In this document: positions 18,300-27,079 of the stretch, in pieces
Position numbering within the stretch: position 1 is the first letter of the stretch
How the letters are laid out: every line of letters starts with the position of its first letter
Assembly: GCF_905221025.1 (NCBI RefSeq)
Contig: NZ_CAJNBL010000010.1
Location: 1 to 64,000, forward strand
Direction: 5' to 3'
From: Candidatus Nitrotoga fabula
GTDB lineage: Bacteria > Pseudomonadota > Gammaproteobacteria > Burkholderiales > Gallionellaceae
DNA: 64,000 nucleotides
Notes under the pieces: generated by a model
What the model saw: the letters and a program-made list of their open reading frames with translations, nothing else
Database searches by the model: none
Told to the model about the DNA's origin: nothing
Position numbers and translations under genes: made by a program

Positions 18300-19085
18300 T
18301 CATGATCTTCTGCGCTGCCTCACTGCTTCGAACAGACATATGGCTGTGGCCGCGGCAACATTCAGCGATTCACAGCTGGCCGACATGGGAATGGTGATAT
18401 GCTGGCCTATTATGGTCCGCAGGCTGTCTGACAGGCCTGCCCCTTCATTTCCGATGGCAAAGGCAATATTTCCGCGGAGACAGCAATCATACAGGCAGGC
18501 CGCTGCATTCACTTCCATAGCAAAAATATTCCCCTGGAATGCAGCCGCAATTGCATGCAAGTCCATGGACTCGTAGATGGATAGTGCAAAATGTCCGCCC
18601 ATCCCCGCGCGCAGCACTCTGGGTGACCATACATCCGCACACCCTCGGGATAAATATATCGTATCGCAGCCTGCCGCTGCAGCAGAACGCAGAATGGAAC
18701 CCAGATTCCCTGGGTCCTGGACATCCTCCAGTAGCAGGGAAAAGCGGTTTTCTACCGGAATGGCCGGAACATGCGGCAACGGAATGAGGGAAAGGATTCT
18801 GCTGGTCGATTTCAGTTCGGACAGATCGGCAAACAGCCCGGCATCCAGTTGCAAACGCGGCACATCAGGAAACATGTCCAGTAAATTCGTTACCTCCTGA
18901 TTCTGCATGGAATTTTCCGTCAGAATCATATATAACGGTTGCTGGTTGCAGAACTGATGATAAGCCTGTAACAGATGGGTGCCATCCAGTAAGGTCTGCC
19001 GGATTTTCCGGCGATAACGTGCCGAACCCGCCAGCCTGAGCAACTCTTTAAAAAAAGGATTACTGCGGGAATGAATGAATTTCAT
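18300..19085 (-). CDS. TrmH/SpoU-family RNA 2'-O-methyltransferase
   Basis: A 261-residue SPOUT-class methyltransferase. The N-terminal substrate-binding domain (KFIHSRSNPFFKELLRLAG) is followed by the three SpoU motifs: LLEDVQDPGNLGSILRSA, then FAIGNEGAGLS, then IPMSASCESLNVAAATAICL, which build the trefoil knot that binds SAM. Target RNA cannot be assigned; 23S rRNA or tRNA are both possible. It is the last gene of the run that begins with the PHP nuclease, 21 bp after scpB. Confidence 0.9.
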   Translation of the reverse strand: MKFIHSRSNPFFKELLRLAGSARYRRKIRQTLLDGTHLLQAYHQFCNQQPLYMILTENSMQNQEVTNLLDMFPDVPRLQLDAGLFADLSELKSTSRILSLIPLPHVPAIPVENRFSLLLEDVQDPGNLGSILRSAAAAGCDTIYLSRGCADVWSPRVLRAGMGGHFALSIYESMDLHAIAAAFQGNIFAMEVNAAACLYDCCLRGNIAFAIGNEGAGLSDSLRTIIGQHITIPMSASCESLNVAAATAICLFEAVRQRRRS

Positions 19086-19106
19086 GACTCAGTTCGCACG
19101 TGCCAT

Positions 19107-19697
19107 TCACGCTTCGTCCTGTTCGAGAAGGACACTGATTTCTTCCAGCGACGGCAGTTCCTGCAAGGAACGCAGATTGAGATCATCCAGAAATTTTTTA
19201 GTGGTAGCGTACAAAGCGGGTTTTCCGGGAACATCGCGCGTGCCGATTATCTCAATCCAGCCACGCATCTCCAGTGTTTTCAGAATTTGCGAAGATACCG
19301 CAACACCGCGTATTTCCTCAATATCACCGCGCGTCACCGGCTGTCGGTAAACAATGATCGCGAGGGTCTCCATAACTGCCCGCGAATAGCGGGGAGGTTT
19401 CTGCGGGGAAAGACGGTCCAGGTAAGGCTGCATTTCAGGCCGCACCCGAAAACGCCAGCCATTGGCTACCCGGTTGAGTTCCACTCCCTTTTCTGCATAT
19501 TCCTGTGCCAGCTGCTCCAGGTTCTGTTCAATAAAACGGCTTTCCAGTGGAAAATCGCTTAGTTTTTTCAGTTCCACCAGCGACAAGGGCTCCGTGGAAG
19601 TCAATAGGGCAGCCTCCAGGATTCTCCTGAATTGCGCCGCATCCGGCAACGTATTTGTCCCTTTACTCTGCGGTAAGGCTTCTACTTGCCCGGACAT
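19107..19697 (-). CDS. scpB: Segregation and condensation protein B
   Basis: Winged-helix partner of the SMC-ScpA complex in chromosome segregation. The 196-residue product shows the family blocks FRRILEAALLTSTEPLSL and RYSRAVMETLAIIVYRQPVTR, then IEEIRGVAVSSQILKTLE. The start MSGQVEALPQ at 19697 lies 35 bp inside the end of scpA, so the two are translated together. A longer open frame upstream overlaps scpA and has no similarity. Confidence 0.93.
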   Translation of the reverse strand: MSGQVEALPQSKGTNTLPDAAQFRRILEAALLTSTEPLSLVELKKLSDFPLESRFIEQNLEQLAQEYAEKGVELNRVANGWRFRVRPEMQPYLDRLSPQKPPRYSRAVMETLAIIVYRQPVTRGDIEEIRGVAVSSQILKTLEMRGWIEIIGTRDVPGKPALYATTKKFLDDLNLRSLQELPSLEEISVLLEQDEA

Positions 19698-20475
19698 AGA
19701 TACATCCCAAGGTTTCCGTTTGCATAATTTCGACCAGTGTTTCCTTGGCCAGCTCCAGAATTGCAATAAAAGTCACTACCAGGGACGCAATACCACCCTT
19801 CATATCGAACAGATTCGCAAAGGGCTCAAACTCGCCATGCCGCAGCGTGCTTAACACCCGGGTCATTTGTTCGCGCACCGACAATTCCTCACGGCGAATC
19901 TTGTGGTGAATATTCCGTTTGGCGCGTCCCAGCAGGACCATCCAGGCTTGCTGCAGATCTTCCGCAGTAAGATTCGGCAAATTTTGCGTTGTAACCCGTT
20001 CGATCACAACCTGAACCAGTTGGAAATCGCGCCCGGCCTGCGGCAGCTCGTCCAGTTTTTTCGCGGCCATCCTGATCTGCTCGTATTCCAGCAGGCGACG
20101 CGTCAGCTCGGCACGCGGATCCTCTTCTTCCGCATCCATTTCTTTCGGCGGACGTGGCAACAGCATGCGTGATTTAATCTCCATCAGCACCGCAGCCATC
20201 AGCAAATATTCGGCGGCCAGCTCCAGGCGGTTGCGCTGCATGATCTCAATATAGGCCATATATTGCCGGGTAAGCTGGGCCATGGGAATATCGAGCACAT
20301 CCAGATTATGCCTGCGAATCAAGTACAGCAATAAATCCAGGGGCCCCTGAAAAGTCTCAAGGACGATTTCCAGGGCATCCGGAGGAATGTAGAGATCGTG
20401 TGGCAGTTCCAGCAATGGCTCGCCATGAATGTGAAATCCCTGCGCACTCCCTGAAGATTGCTCCTGATTTTTCAC
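19663..20475 (-). CDS. scpA: Segregation and condensation protein A
   Basis: Kleisin subunit bridging SMC heads. The N-terminal block FQGPLDLLLYLIRRHNLDVL followed by DIPMAQLTRQYMAYI is diagnostic, as is EYLLMAAVLMEIKSRMLLP. An acidic linker and a C-terminal winged helix complete the 270 residues. It overlaps scpB; a classical smc gene is not in the window. Confidence 0.95.
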   Translation of the reverse strand: MKNQEQSSGSAQGFHIHGEPLLELPHDLYIPPDALEIVLETFQGPLDLLLYLIRRHNLDVLDIPMAQLTRQYMAYIEIMQRNRLELAAEYLLMAAVLMEIKSRMLLPRPPKEMDAEEEDPRAELTRRLLEYEQIRMAAKKLDELPQAGRDFQLVQVVIERVTTQNLPNLTAEDLQQAWMVLLGRAKRNIHHKIRREELSVREQMTRVLSTLRHGEFEPFANLFDMKGGIASLVVTFIAILELAKETLVEIMQTETLGCIYVRASRSLTAE

Positions 20476-20524
20476 GTTTTACGAGTACCTGACTGATAGA
20501 CCAGAGAGTGGCATGTTCACTGGA

Positions 20525-21727
20525 TCAACGATAAGCAAGTCCCATCGCTTCGCGTACCTCTCTCATCGTCTCAGCAGCCAGCCGGCGTGCCTTATCGCTT
20601 CCCTCTGCAATAATGCTGCGTACCAAGGCAGTATCCTCCAAAAATAGCTGGGCTCGCTCACGCATCGGCCTTTGCTCCGCCAGCACTGCATCAACTACCG
20701 GCTGCTTGCATTCGATGCATCCTATGGATGCACCCCTGCATCCCTGCTGCACCCAGTTCCTGGTGTCTTCACCCGAATAGACCTGATGTAGCTGCCACAC
20801 CGGACAGTGATCAGGATTGCCGGGGTCGGTTCGACGCACGCGCGCCGGATCGGTAGGCATGGTGCGGATTTTTTTTGTCACGCTAGGCTCGTCCTCACGC
20901 AGACTGATTGTATTATTGTAGGATTTGGACATTTTATGCCCGTCCAGCCCGGGCATTTTGGAAGCTGCGGTGAGCATGGCATGCGGTTCGGATAAAATCA
21001 TTTTTCCACAGCCTTCAAGATAACCGAACAGTCTCTCGCGATCAGCCGAACCGAGATTCTGCTGTTCTTCCAGCAATGATCTGGCAAATTGCAGCGCCTC
21101 GTCATCCCCCTTCTCCTGGTAACGAAGACGGAACTCATTATACAGTTTTGCATTTTTGCCCCCCATTTTCCTGACGGCAGCCTGTGCTTTTTCTTCGAAA
21201 TCCGGCTCACGGCCGTAAATATGGTTAAACCTGCGCGCAATTTCTCGCGTGAACTCGATGTGTGGCACCTGATCTTCGCCTACCGGTACCTGGGTGGCAC
21301 GATAGATGAGGATATCCGCGCTTTGCAATAGCGGGTAGCCGAGAAATCCATACGTGCCCAAATCTTTGTCAGACAGTTTTTCCTGCTGGTCCTTATAGGT
21401 CGGAACACGTTCCAGCCAGCCACGCGGAGTAATCATGGAAAGAAGAAGATGTAGCTCGGCATGCTCGGGAACCCTGGATTGAATGAACAGTGTTGCCCGG
21501 CTCGGGTCCACTCCAACCGCCAGCCAGTCAATGACCATATTCCACACGCTTTCTTCAATGATCCTGGGGGAATCATAATGCGTAGTCAGCGCATGCCAGT
21601 CTGCAACAAAAAAATAGCACTCGTATTCCTGCTGCATTTTCACCCAGTTTTTCAAAACGCCATGATAATGTCCAAGGTGCAGACTACCGGTTGGTCTCAT
21701 GCCTGATAAAACACGATCAACAAACAT
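20525..21727 (-). CDS. trpS: Tryptophanyl-tRNA synthetase
   Basis: Class I synthetase charging tRNA-Trp. HIGH-type motif HLGH at residues 17-20 within RPTGSLHLGHYHG, and KMSKS at about residues 263-267 within GHKMSKSYNN. At 400 residues it belongs to the longer TrpS type seen in betaproteobacteria, with an insertion carrying two Cys-containing segments (GCRGASIGCIECKQP) near the C-terminal third. It lies between the M50 protease gene (10 bp) and scpA. Confidence 0.96.
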   Translation of the reverse strand: MFVDRVLSGMRPTGSLHLGHYHGVLKNWVKMQQEYECYFFVADWHALTTHYDSPRIIEESVWNMVIDWLAVGVDPSRATLFIQSRVPEHAELHLLLSMITPRGWLERVPTYKDQQEKLSDKDLGTYGFLGYPLLQSADILIYRATQVPVGEDQVPHIEFTREIARRFNHIYGREPDFEEKAQAAVRKMGGKNAKLYNEFRLRYQEKGDDEALQFARSLLEEQQNLGSADRERLFGYLEGCGKMILSEPHAMLTAASKMPGLDGHKMSKSYNNTISLREDEPSVTKKIRTMPTDPARVRRTDPGNPDHCPVWQLHQVYSGEDTRNWVQQGCRGASIGCIECKQPVVDAVLAEQRPMRERAQLFLEDTALVRSIIAEGSDKARRLAAETMREVREAMGLAYR

Positions 21728-21737
21728 AATTTTTACT

Positions 21738-22385
21738 TTATAGTCCGAAAATAAAATTAATTAACTGAATCAATCCCATCACGGGCGGACCCAGTATCCA
21801 TCCCAAAACAGGCGTAACCGCAAGAAAAATCAAAACAAACATGCCATATGGTTCTACTCTCGCCAAGGTCAGAGCCAGCCGGTGCGGCAGCAGGCTCACG
21901 GCCATGCGCCCGCCATCCAGGGGCGGGAGCGGCAGCAGATTCAGCACCATTAATACCACGTTGATTTTGATCCCGATCTGCGCCATCTGCAATAACGGTT
22001 CAGCAAAGTAATTTCCGTGCAGCGTCAATGCCAGCCTGGCAAGAAGGGCCCAGAATAAAGCCATGAACAAATTGGCAATCGGACCGGCAAATGCAACCCA
22101 CAGCATATCCTGCTTGGGGCGGCGCAATGCGGAAAAATTCACCGGGACAGGTCTGGCCCACCCGAACAGAATACCGCCCATCCATAACGTCAGCAACGGC
22201 AAGAAAATTGTGCCCACAGGATCAATATGGCGAATCGGGTTCAAGCTGATGCGCCCCTGATTATAGGCTGTCATATCCCCAAAATGCCGGGCAACATAAC
22301 CATGCGCCGCCTCGTGCAGGGTAATGGCAAACAAAACCGGAATCGCCGCAATTGCAATAGTCTGTATCAGCTGTTCAGCCTGCAT
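21738..22385 (-). CDS. Site-2-protease family membrane metalloprotease (M50)
   Basis: A 215-residue, short, PDZ-less M50 peptidase. The zinc motif HEAAH (residues 24-28) sits in the first hydrophobic segment and the second ligand motif LLPLPPLDGGR is near residue 155; several further membrane helices fill the rest. Proteins of this size are widespread, usually next to trpS and scpA as here, and their substrates are unknown. It is a paralogue, not the RseP of this window, which has PDZ domains. It directly follows the yciO-type gene. Confidence 0.88.
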   Translation of the reverse strand: MQAEQLIQTIAIAAIPVLFAITLHEAAHGYVARHFGDMTAYNQGRISLNPIRHIDPVGTIFLPLLTLWMGGILFGWARPVPVNFSALRRPKQDMLWVAFAGPIANLFMALFWALLARLALTLHGNYFAEPLLQMAQIGIKINVVLMVLNLLPLPPLDGGRMAVSLLPHRLALTLARVEPYGMFVLIFLAVTPVLGWILGPPVMGLIQLINFIFGL

Positions 22386-23015
22386 TTATTTCTCGATTAT
22401 AAATGGCGAAACATCGCCTTTTCCCGATCTTACAACCACTGGAATATCCTGGGTCAGGTCTATCACAGTGGTTGGATCCAATCCAACAGCACCACTATCT
22501 ACTACCAGATCGACCTGATGCTGCAAACGCTCCCGAATCTGTTCTGGATCATTCAAAGCAAATTCTTCATCAGGCATAATCAGGGTGGAACTGATTAGCG
22601 GTTCGCCCAGCTCTTCCAGCAATGCCAATGCAACCGGATGCTCAGGAATGCGAACCCCGATCGTACTACGCCGGGGATGCTGCAGGCGCTTTGGAACTTC
22701 CTTGGTTGCCTCAAGGATAAAGGTATAACTTCCTGGAGTGTTATTCTTCAACATTCGGAACTGAATATTGCTCACCCTGGCGTAACGAGCCAGCTGGGAC
22801 AGGTCACGGCAAACCATCGTCATGTGGTGTTTGTCATCCACTCCACGTATTTTCCGGATGCGTTCCACGGCATTCTTATCCCCAAGGCAACAACCAAGGG
22901 CATAACAGGAATCGGTCGGATAGGCAATCACTGCCCCATTTTTCAGCAGGGCGACAGCCTGCTTTATCAATCTGGACTGTGGATTGGCTGCGTGTATAGT
23001 GAAAAACTGCGACAT
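22386..23015 (-). CDS. yciO: YciO/Sua5-family (threonylcarbamoyl-AMP synthase-like) protein
   Basis: A 209-residue YrdC-fold protein. Family blocks AVIAYPTDSCYALGC, the KxxxRIRKI region, MVCRDLSQLARYA and STIGVRIPEHP match the YciO branch, relatives of TsaC that bind ATP and threonine for the tRNA t6A pathway; YciO itself is reported to be less active or distinct. The start MSQFFTIHAANPQ at 23015 is placed 2 bp after the PHP gene stop; upstream in-frame codons overlap that gene. Neighbouring a PHP nuclease is the arrangement known from enterobacterial yciO/rnm. Confidence 0.87.
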   Translation of the reverse strand: MSQFFTIHAANPQSRLIKQAVALLKNGAVIAYPTDSCYALGCCLGDKNAVERIRKIRGVDDKHHMTMVCRDLSQLARYARVSNIQFRMLKNNTPGSYTFILEATKEVPKRLQHPRRSTIGVRIPEHPVALALLEELGEPLISSTLIMPDEEFALNDPEQIRERLQHQVDLVVDSGAVGLDPTTVIDLTQDIPVVVRSGKGDVSPFIIEK

Positions 23016-23017
23016 GG

Positions 23018-23875
23018 TTAGCGTTTCGCTTCCCACGCCAGCCATATGGGACGGCAATCCAGAGGAAAATCGGGCAGGCGTCCCAAATCCCGGTAGCTTT
23101 CTCCTGGCCCGTGAAAGTCGGATCCGCAAGAGGCCAGTAAATTAAATTCCTTGGCATAACGGGCAAACTCGACATACTGTTCCGGCGTATGGCTGCCGCA
23201 TACCACCTCGATTCCTTGTCCGCCCAAATTGATAAACTCGCCCAGCAATTCGCGCATGGTCTTCTGTCCCATTCCCTTGCGGGCTACGGTATAACGGCCT
23301 GGGTGCGCCAGCACGGGAAATCCGCCGCTGCCGCTGATCCAGCTTACCGCATCCTGCAGGGAAGCCCAGTGATGCGCCGCATATCCGGGTTTATTTTTTA
23401 CCAGATAATTCTTGAATACGCTACGCACATCCCTGCAGTGGCCTTGTTCAACCAGAAACCGGGCAAAGTGGGTACGGCCGATCATGCCGCGGTTGCCTGC
23501 ATACCGGTAAGCCCCTTCCAGCGACCCGTGAATGCCGGATTTAGCCAGTGAATCGGCCATCAGCTGCGCACGAGCGCCCCGACCATCTCGGATACTGCGT
23601 AAACCTTCTGTCAGCGGCCTGTGTGATGGATCGATGTGCAGGCCAATAATGTGCAGGGTATGGCTACGCCAGGTCACGGAAATTTCCACGCCGTTAATGA
23701 ACTGCATGCCATGCTGTTTAGCTGCATCAGACGCTTCAGTTAACCCAGAAAGATCGTCATGGTCAGTCAGGGCAAGAAATTTAACCCCACGTTCCGCTGC
23801 TCGGGCAACCAGGGCTGTTGGCGACAGGAGTCCGTCCGAAAAAGTTGAGTGACAATGCAAATCGTAATCTAACAT
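23018..23875 (-). CDS. rnm: PHP-domain phosphoesterase / 5'-3' exoribonuclease (RNase AM type)
   Basis: A 285-residue PHP-domain protein with the metal-binding motifs LHCHSTFSDG (His7, His9, Asp14), ALTDHDDLSG, GVEISVTW and FPVLAHPGR, CGSDFHGPG. It resembles RNase AM (YciV), which trims 5' ends of rRNA precursors and degrades short oligonucleotides. It is first in the minus-strand run yciO-M50-trpS-scpAB-trmH, with no other promoter-sized gap down to trpS. The exact substrate in this organism is inferred. Confidence 0.85.
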   Translation of the reverse strand: MLDYDLHCHSTFSDGLLSPTALVARAAERGVKFLALTDHDDLSGLTEASDAAKQHGMQFINGVEISVTWRSHTLHIIGLHIDPSHRPLTEGLRSIRDGRGARAQLMADSLAKSGIHGSLEGAYRYAGNRGMIGRTHFARFLVEQGHCRDVRSVFKNYLVKNKPGYAAHHWASLQDAVSWISGSGGFPVLAHPGRYTVARKGMGQKTMRELLGEFINLGGQGIEVVCGSHTPEQYVEFARYAKEFNLLASCGSDFHGPGESYRDLGRLPDFPLDCRPIWLAWEAKR

Positions 23876-24051
23876 TTAGTAACCATAAATATTCTCACCC
23901 ACTCTATCTATCCGGATAGACGTTCAAAGCCGAGAACCTGAGGCTTCATTCCGGTCGGGTAAAACCGGTTTCTTATTCTCGAAAGCAATTCTTCTCCACA
24001 GCGCAAAAGGCCGGATTCCTGGTCAATCTGTATTACCTTCTTTCCTGTCAT

Positions 24052-24495
24052 TTAATCGATTTTTTCTGAATAGATTGTTTCAGCACGATGTACAAAGGCA
24101 TCTACAAAGCTATTGGCTATGTAGTGAAAAATTGGGCCAAACACTTTTTCTAGTAGTTTGTTTGAAAATTCATAATGCAACTGGAATTCTATTTTACAGG
24201 CAGCTTCCGAAAGCGGTATAAAATGCCAGTCTCCGTCAAGATGCTTGAATGGACCGTCTTTCAGCGTCATTTCGATGTGATGGGGTGTCTGGCGCACATT
24301 CTCAGTGGTAAAACTCTGCTTTATATGATGATAATTGATATGGACCGTCGCATGTACGGTACTTCCGTCTACCGAGGTAACGCTGGCTCCACCACACCAA
24401 GGCAAAAAATGCGGATAATCTTCAACATTATCAACCAGCACGAACATTTGTTCCGCACTGTAGGGAACCAGCACTAATTTCTCAACCAAAGCCAT
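24052..24495 (-). CDS. ratA: RatA/Coq10-type START-domain protein
   Basis: A 147-residue START/polyketide-cyclase fold protein. MALVEKLVLVPYSAEQMF, then VDNVEDYPHFLPWC, FTTENVRQTP, DGPFKHLDGDWHF and the long C-terminal helix ending HRAETIY match RatA (YfjG), described in E. coli as inhibiting 70S ribosome association, and the mitochondrial Coq10 family that binds ubiquinone. The ATG at 24495 is chosen by alignment with the family start; an upstream ATG at 24516 adds seven residues. It is divergent from smpB, the usual context. Confidence 0.9.
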   Translation of the reverse strand: MALVEKLVLVPYSAEQMFVLVDNVEDYPHFLPWCGGASVTSVDGSTVHATVHINYHHIKQSFTTENVRQTPHHIEMTLKDGPFKHLDGDWHFIPLSEAACKIEFQLHYEFSNKLLEKVFGPIFHYIANSFVDAFVHRAETIYSEKID

Positions 24496-24537
24496 TCTAG
24501 CAGTACATCCGTGCAAAGCTGGTAAAATATGTCAATT

Positions 24538-24987
24538 ATGAGCATAGTTCAAAATAAAAAAGCATTCCATGACTACTTCATCGAAGATCGCTATGAAGCA
24601 GGTATCATCCTGGAGGGATGGGAAGTCAAAGCAATCCGTGCCGGGCGCGCCAATCTGAAAGAAGCGTATATTACCGTGAAAGATGGCGCCCTGTATCTCT
24701 TCGGTTCGCACATCAGCCCATTGCCCACTGCTTCCACCCACATACATCCTGACCCCGTTCGTACGCGTAAGCTTCTACTGCATGCAGCCGAAATCAACAA
24801 GCTGATCAGCAAGGTGCAGCGCGCCGGATATACCCTGATGCCATTGAACCTGCATTTTAAAGGCGGGCTTATCAAAGTGGAGCTCGGTCTTGCAAAAGGG
24901 AAAAAAATGCACGACAAGCGTGATACCGAGCGCGAAAGAGACGCACTCCGGGAAGCGCAGCATGCCATGAAAAAATCACGCGGGTAA
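24538..24987 (+). CDS. smpB: SsrA-binding protein (trans-translation)
   Basis: tmRNA-binding protein required for rescue of stalled ribosomes. [20 protein letters not shown], then [20 protein letters not shown], and the basic tail [15 protein letters not shown] are diagnostic. 149 residues from the family-like ATG at 24538; an in-frame ATG at 24529 would add three residues. The 42-bp gap to ratA must contain both promoters; TAAAAT at 24523-24528 could be a -10 box, which would make the leader extremely short (inference). No tmRNA gene is in this window. Confidence 0.94.
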   Translation: MSIVQNKKAFHDYFIEDRYEAGIILEGWEVKAIRAGRANLKEAYITVKDGALYLFGSHISPLPTASTHIHPDPVRTRKLLLHAAEINKLISKVQRAGYTLMPLNLHFKGGLIKVELGLAKGKKMHDKRDTERERDALREAQHAMKKSRG

Positions 24988-25203
24988 CGGCATCCCCCAA
25001 AAATATTTATAGCCTCATCCGCATATAAATGCCAGCACACTGCAACTGCCATCCAAGACCCGCATACACGCACAATTACCCCAGGCAGGTTCTTAGGTCT
25101 ACATAACCACCGCAACTAACATCAAAGAGAACCCAGACTTGCCCTGCATACTGCTATCGAAAACAGAAGATATAGTCCGGTTCCCACAAGCATCCAGTAT
25201 CCA

Positions 25204-25932
25204 TCAAACTGCTTTAGCCAGTTCTGTACGCAGGGCAGCAACTATAGAATCATAATGATTCGGATCCGTATTCCTGGATGCCTCATATATGGCAGTACCT
25301 ACCACAAAGGTATCGGCCCCGGCTCTGGCGACTTCTGCAATATTACCCAGATTCACATCACCATGCACTTCCAGCGCAATGTTGCGACCGCTATCATTAA
25401 TCTTTTTACGCGCCGTGCGCACTTTATCAAGCGTTGCAGGAATAAATTTTTGTCCAACAATCAGGCCGGTCTGTTTGGACATGATCAGAACAACATCCAG
25501 CTTGCCGATCACGTGGTCAAAATAACTGAATGGGGTAACGGGATTCATGGCCAGCCCGGCCTTGCAACCATTCTCATGTATTAAATCCACGACACGTTCG
25601 ATGTTGTCAAAAGATGGAAGATTATATTCATCCCGGTCCGCAGCTTCCGGATGAAAAGTGATGATGTTTGCACCTGCCTTGGCGTAAGCAGGAACCAGAT
25701 CAGTAAGAGACTGATCCACATTGTACCCGCTCGTCAAATGTACTTCGATTGGTGCTTGTGTGATGGGTCGAATGGCCGCACACGCCTTCAGACCATTCTT
25801 GTATGTAGGCACAAAATGCCTGTTCATCACTTCCAGGTGAATAATGTCTACCCCGGAATCCAGGACATCGACAATTTCCTCTCCAAGTTTGGCGAAATTG
25901 GCAGAAATAATACTTGCTGCGATCTTGTACAT
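25204..25932 (-). CDS. Ribulose-phosphate 3-epimerase-like protein with altered active site
   Basis: A 242-residue TIM-barrel protein clearly homologous to Rpe along its whole length (GANIITFHPEA, ENGCKAGLAMNPVTPFSY, KLDVVLIMS, GQKFIPATLDKV). However the metal/catalytic residues are changed: the usual HxDVMD reads HLEVMN (Asp to Glu34, Asp to Asn37), the LEVDGGV motif reads LEVHGDV (Asp to His190), and the NPGFGGQ loop reads KQTGLIVGQ. His32 and His65 are retained. It is therefore unlikely to be an ordinary Rpe; another sugar-phosphate epimerase/lyase or a non-catalytic role are possible. It is last in the long minus-strand block, 101 bp after the CopD-like gene. Confidence 0.75.
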   Translation of the reverse strand: MYKIAASIISANFAKLGEEIVDVLDSGVDIIHLEVMNRHFVPTYKNGLKACAAIRPITQAPIEVHLTSGYNVDQSLTDLVPAYAKAGANIITFHPEAADRDEYNLPSFDNIERVVDLIHENGCKAGLAMNPVTPFSYFDHVIGKLDVVLIMSKQTGLIVGQKFIPATLDKVRTARKKINDSGRNIALEVHGDVNLGNIAEVARAGADTFVVGTAIYEASRNTDPNHYDSIVAALRTELAKAV

Positions 25933-26033
25933 TAAAATACCTTTAAAATGAAGTTACACAGTTTTTTATTTTACCCGAAAATCCTGTGGCGCCAATTTCC
26001 GGCTGTCGCTCAAAAGAACGATATAGGGTATTT

Positions 26034-26492
26034 CTATATGCCAGCTGCTCCCCCCAGCACTGCTGTCGCAATGGTAGACAGACCAATAACCAGATTCAAG
26101 CCGACCAATCTGCGTATAGTGGCCAACATCGCCCCTGATCCTGGCCAATCCTGAGAAGCAACCTTTAACCTGAAGCGCCTGAAACTAATAAAAAACACAT
26201 ATATGAAGATTGACACCATCCCCATGCCAAACAGGGCCATCAAATGAACATGGCTGGAGACATGGGTCAATCCGCCATACAAATAAACCATACAGAAACC
26301 AGTGATCAACAAAATAATGACTGACAGCCACACCCAGTTAAAAAAACGTGCAAACACATTATCCCAGAGACGCAGCCGGTCCGGCGGTTGGAGTATTTCC
26401 CCAGCGGCAGCACGCAGTATCATATAGGCAAAGAACATCCCCCCCACCCAGATTACCACTGCCAGGACATGGAAAAATTTTAAAAAACTCAT
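26034..26492 (-). CDS. CopD-family integral membrane protein
   Basis: A 152-residue protein with four hydrophobic segments. The first, FHVLAVVIWVGGMFFAYMIL, carries the His and the WVGG signature common to CopD-type and related haem/copper membrane proteins; the others lie around residues 50-72, 84-104 and 130-150. ATG at 26492 overlaps the rnhB stop by one base (TGATG), so it is coupled to rnhB; a TTG one codon earlier is also possible. No periplasmic CopC-like partner is near. Function is unassigned beyond the family. Confidence 0.7.
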   Translation of the reverse strand: MSFLKFFHVLAVVIWVGGMFFAYMILRAAAGEILQPPDRLRLWDNVFARFFNWVWLSVIILLITGFCMVYLYGGLTHVSSHVHLMALFGMGMVSIFIYVFFISFRRFRLKVASQDWPGSGAMLATIRRLVGLNLVIGLSTIATAVLGGAAGI

Positions 26493-27079
26493 CAATCTTT
26501 CATTCCCTGTTGCAGGATTTCTCTTACCGGCCTGAAGCTGTTCCTGTGTTCATGGGTTGCTCCATATTTTTTTAATGCTGCCAAATGAATCTTAGTAGCA
26601 TACCCTTTATGAGCGGCGAACCCGTACTGTGGAAATGTTTCATGCAGCAACAGCATCGCAGCATCGCGCGCAGTCTTAGCCAAAATAGAAGCTGCAGAAA
26701 TCGAAGCGACACTACTATCCCCCTGCACAATCGCACGGCTTGGTATGCCGGTATCCGGGCAATGCAAACCATCCACAAGAACTTCTTGCGGGCGGAGCTG
26801 CAATTTTTCTACAGCTCGGCGCATGGCCAACAGGCTGGCATGAAAAATATTTACTGTATCAATCTCCTGAACAGAAGCCTCCGCTATCGCCCAGTCTATA
26901 GCATGTTGTTTGATTTCCAGAGCCAGATGGTTACGTTGCTTTTCGCTGAGTTTTTTTGAATCGTCCAGTCCCAATATTGGGTGGGAATCATCCAGAATAA
27001 CCGCTGCGGCAAAGACGGGGCCTGCCAGCGGACCACGACCAGATTCATCCACACCGCAGACCAGTAGCGACGGCTTCAT
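26492..27079 (-). CDS. rnhB: Ribonuclease HII
   Basis: Removes RNA from RNA-DNA hybrids, including single embedded ribonucleotides. [14 protein letters not shown] near the N-terminus holds the catalytic Asp11-Glu12; further motifs are [17 protein letters not shown] and [17 protein letters not shown]. 195 residues. It begins inside the lpxB stop (ATGA), the standard lpxB-rnhB arrangement. Confidence 0.96.
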   Translation of the reverse strand: MKPSLLVCGVDESGRGPLAGPVFAAAVILDDSHPILGLDDSKKLSEKQRNHLALEIKQHAIDWAIAEASVQEIDTVNIFHASLLAMRRAVEKLQLRPQEVLVDGLHCPDTGIPSRAIVQGDSSVASISAASILAKTARDAAMLLLHETFPQYGFAAHKGYATKIHLAALKKYGATHEHRNSFRPVREILQQGMKD

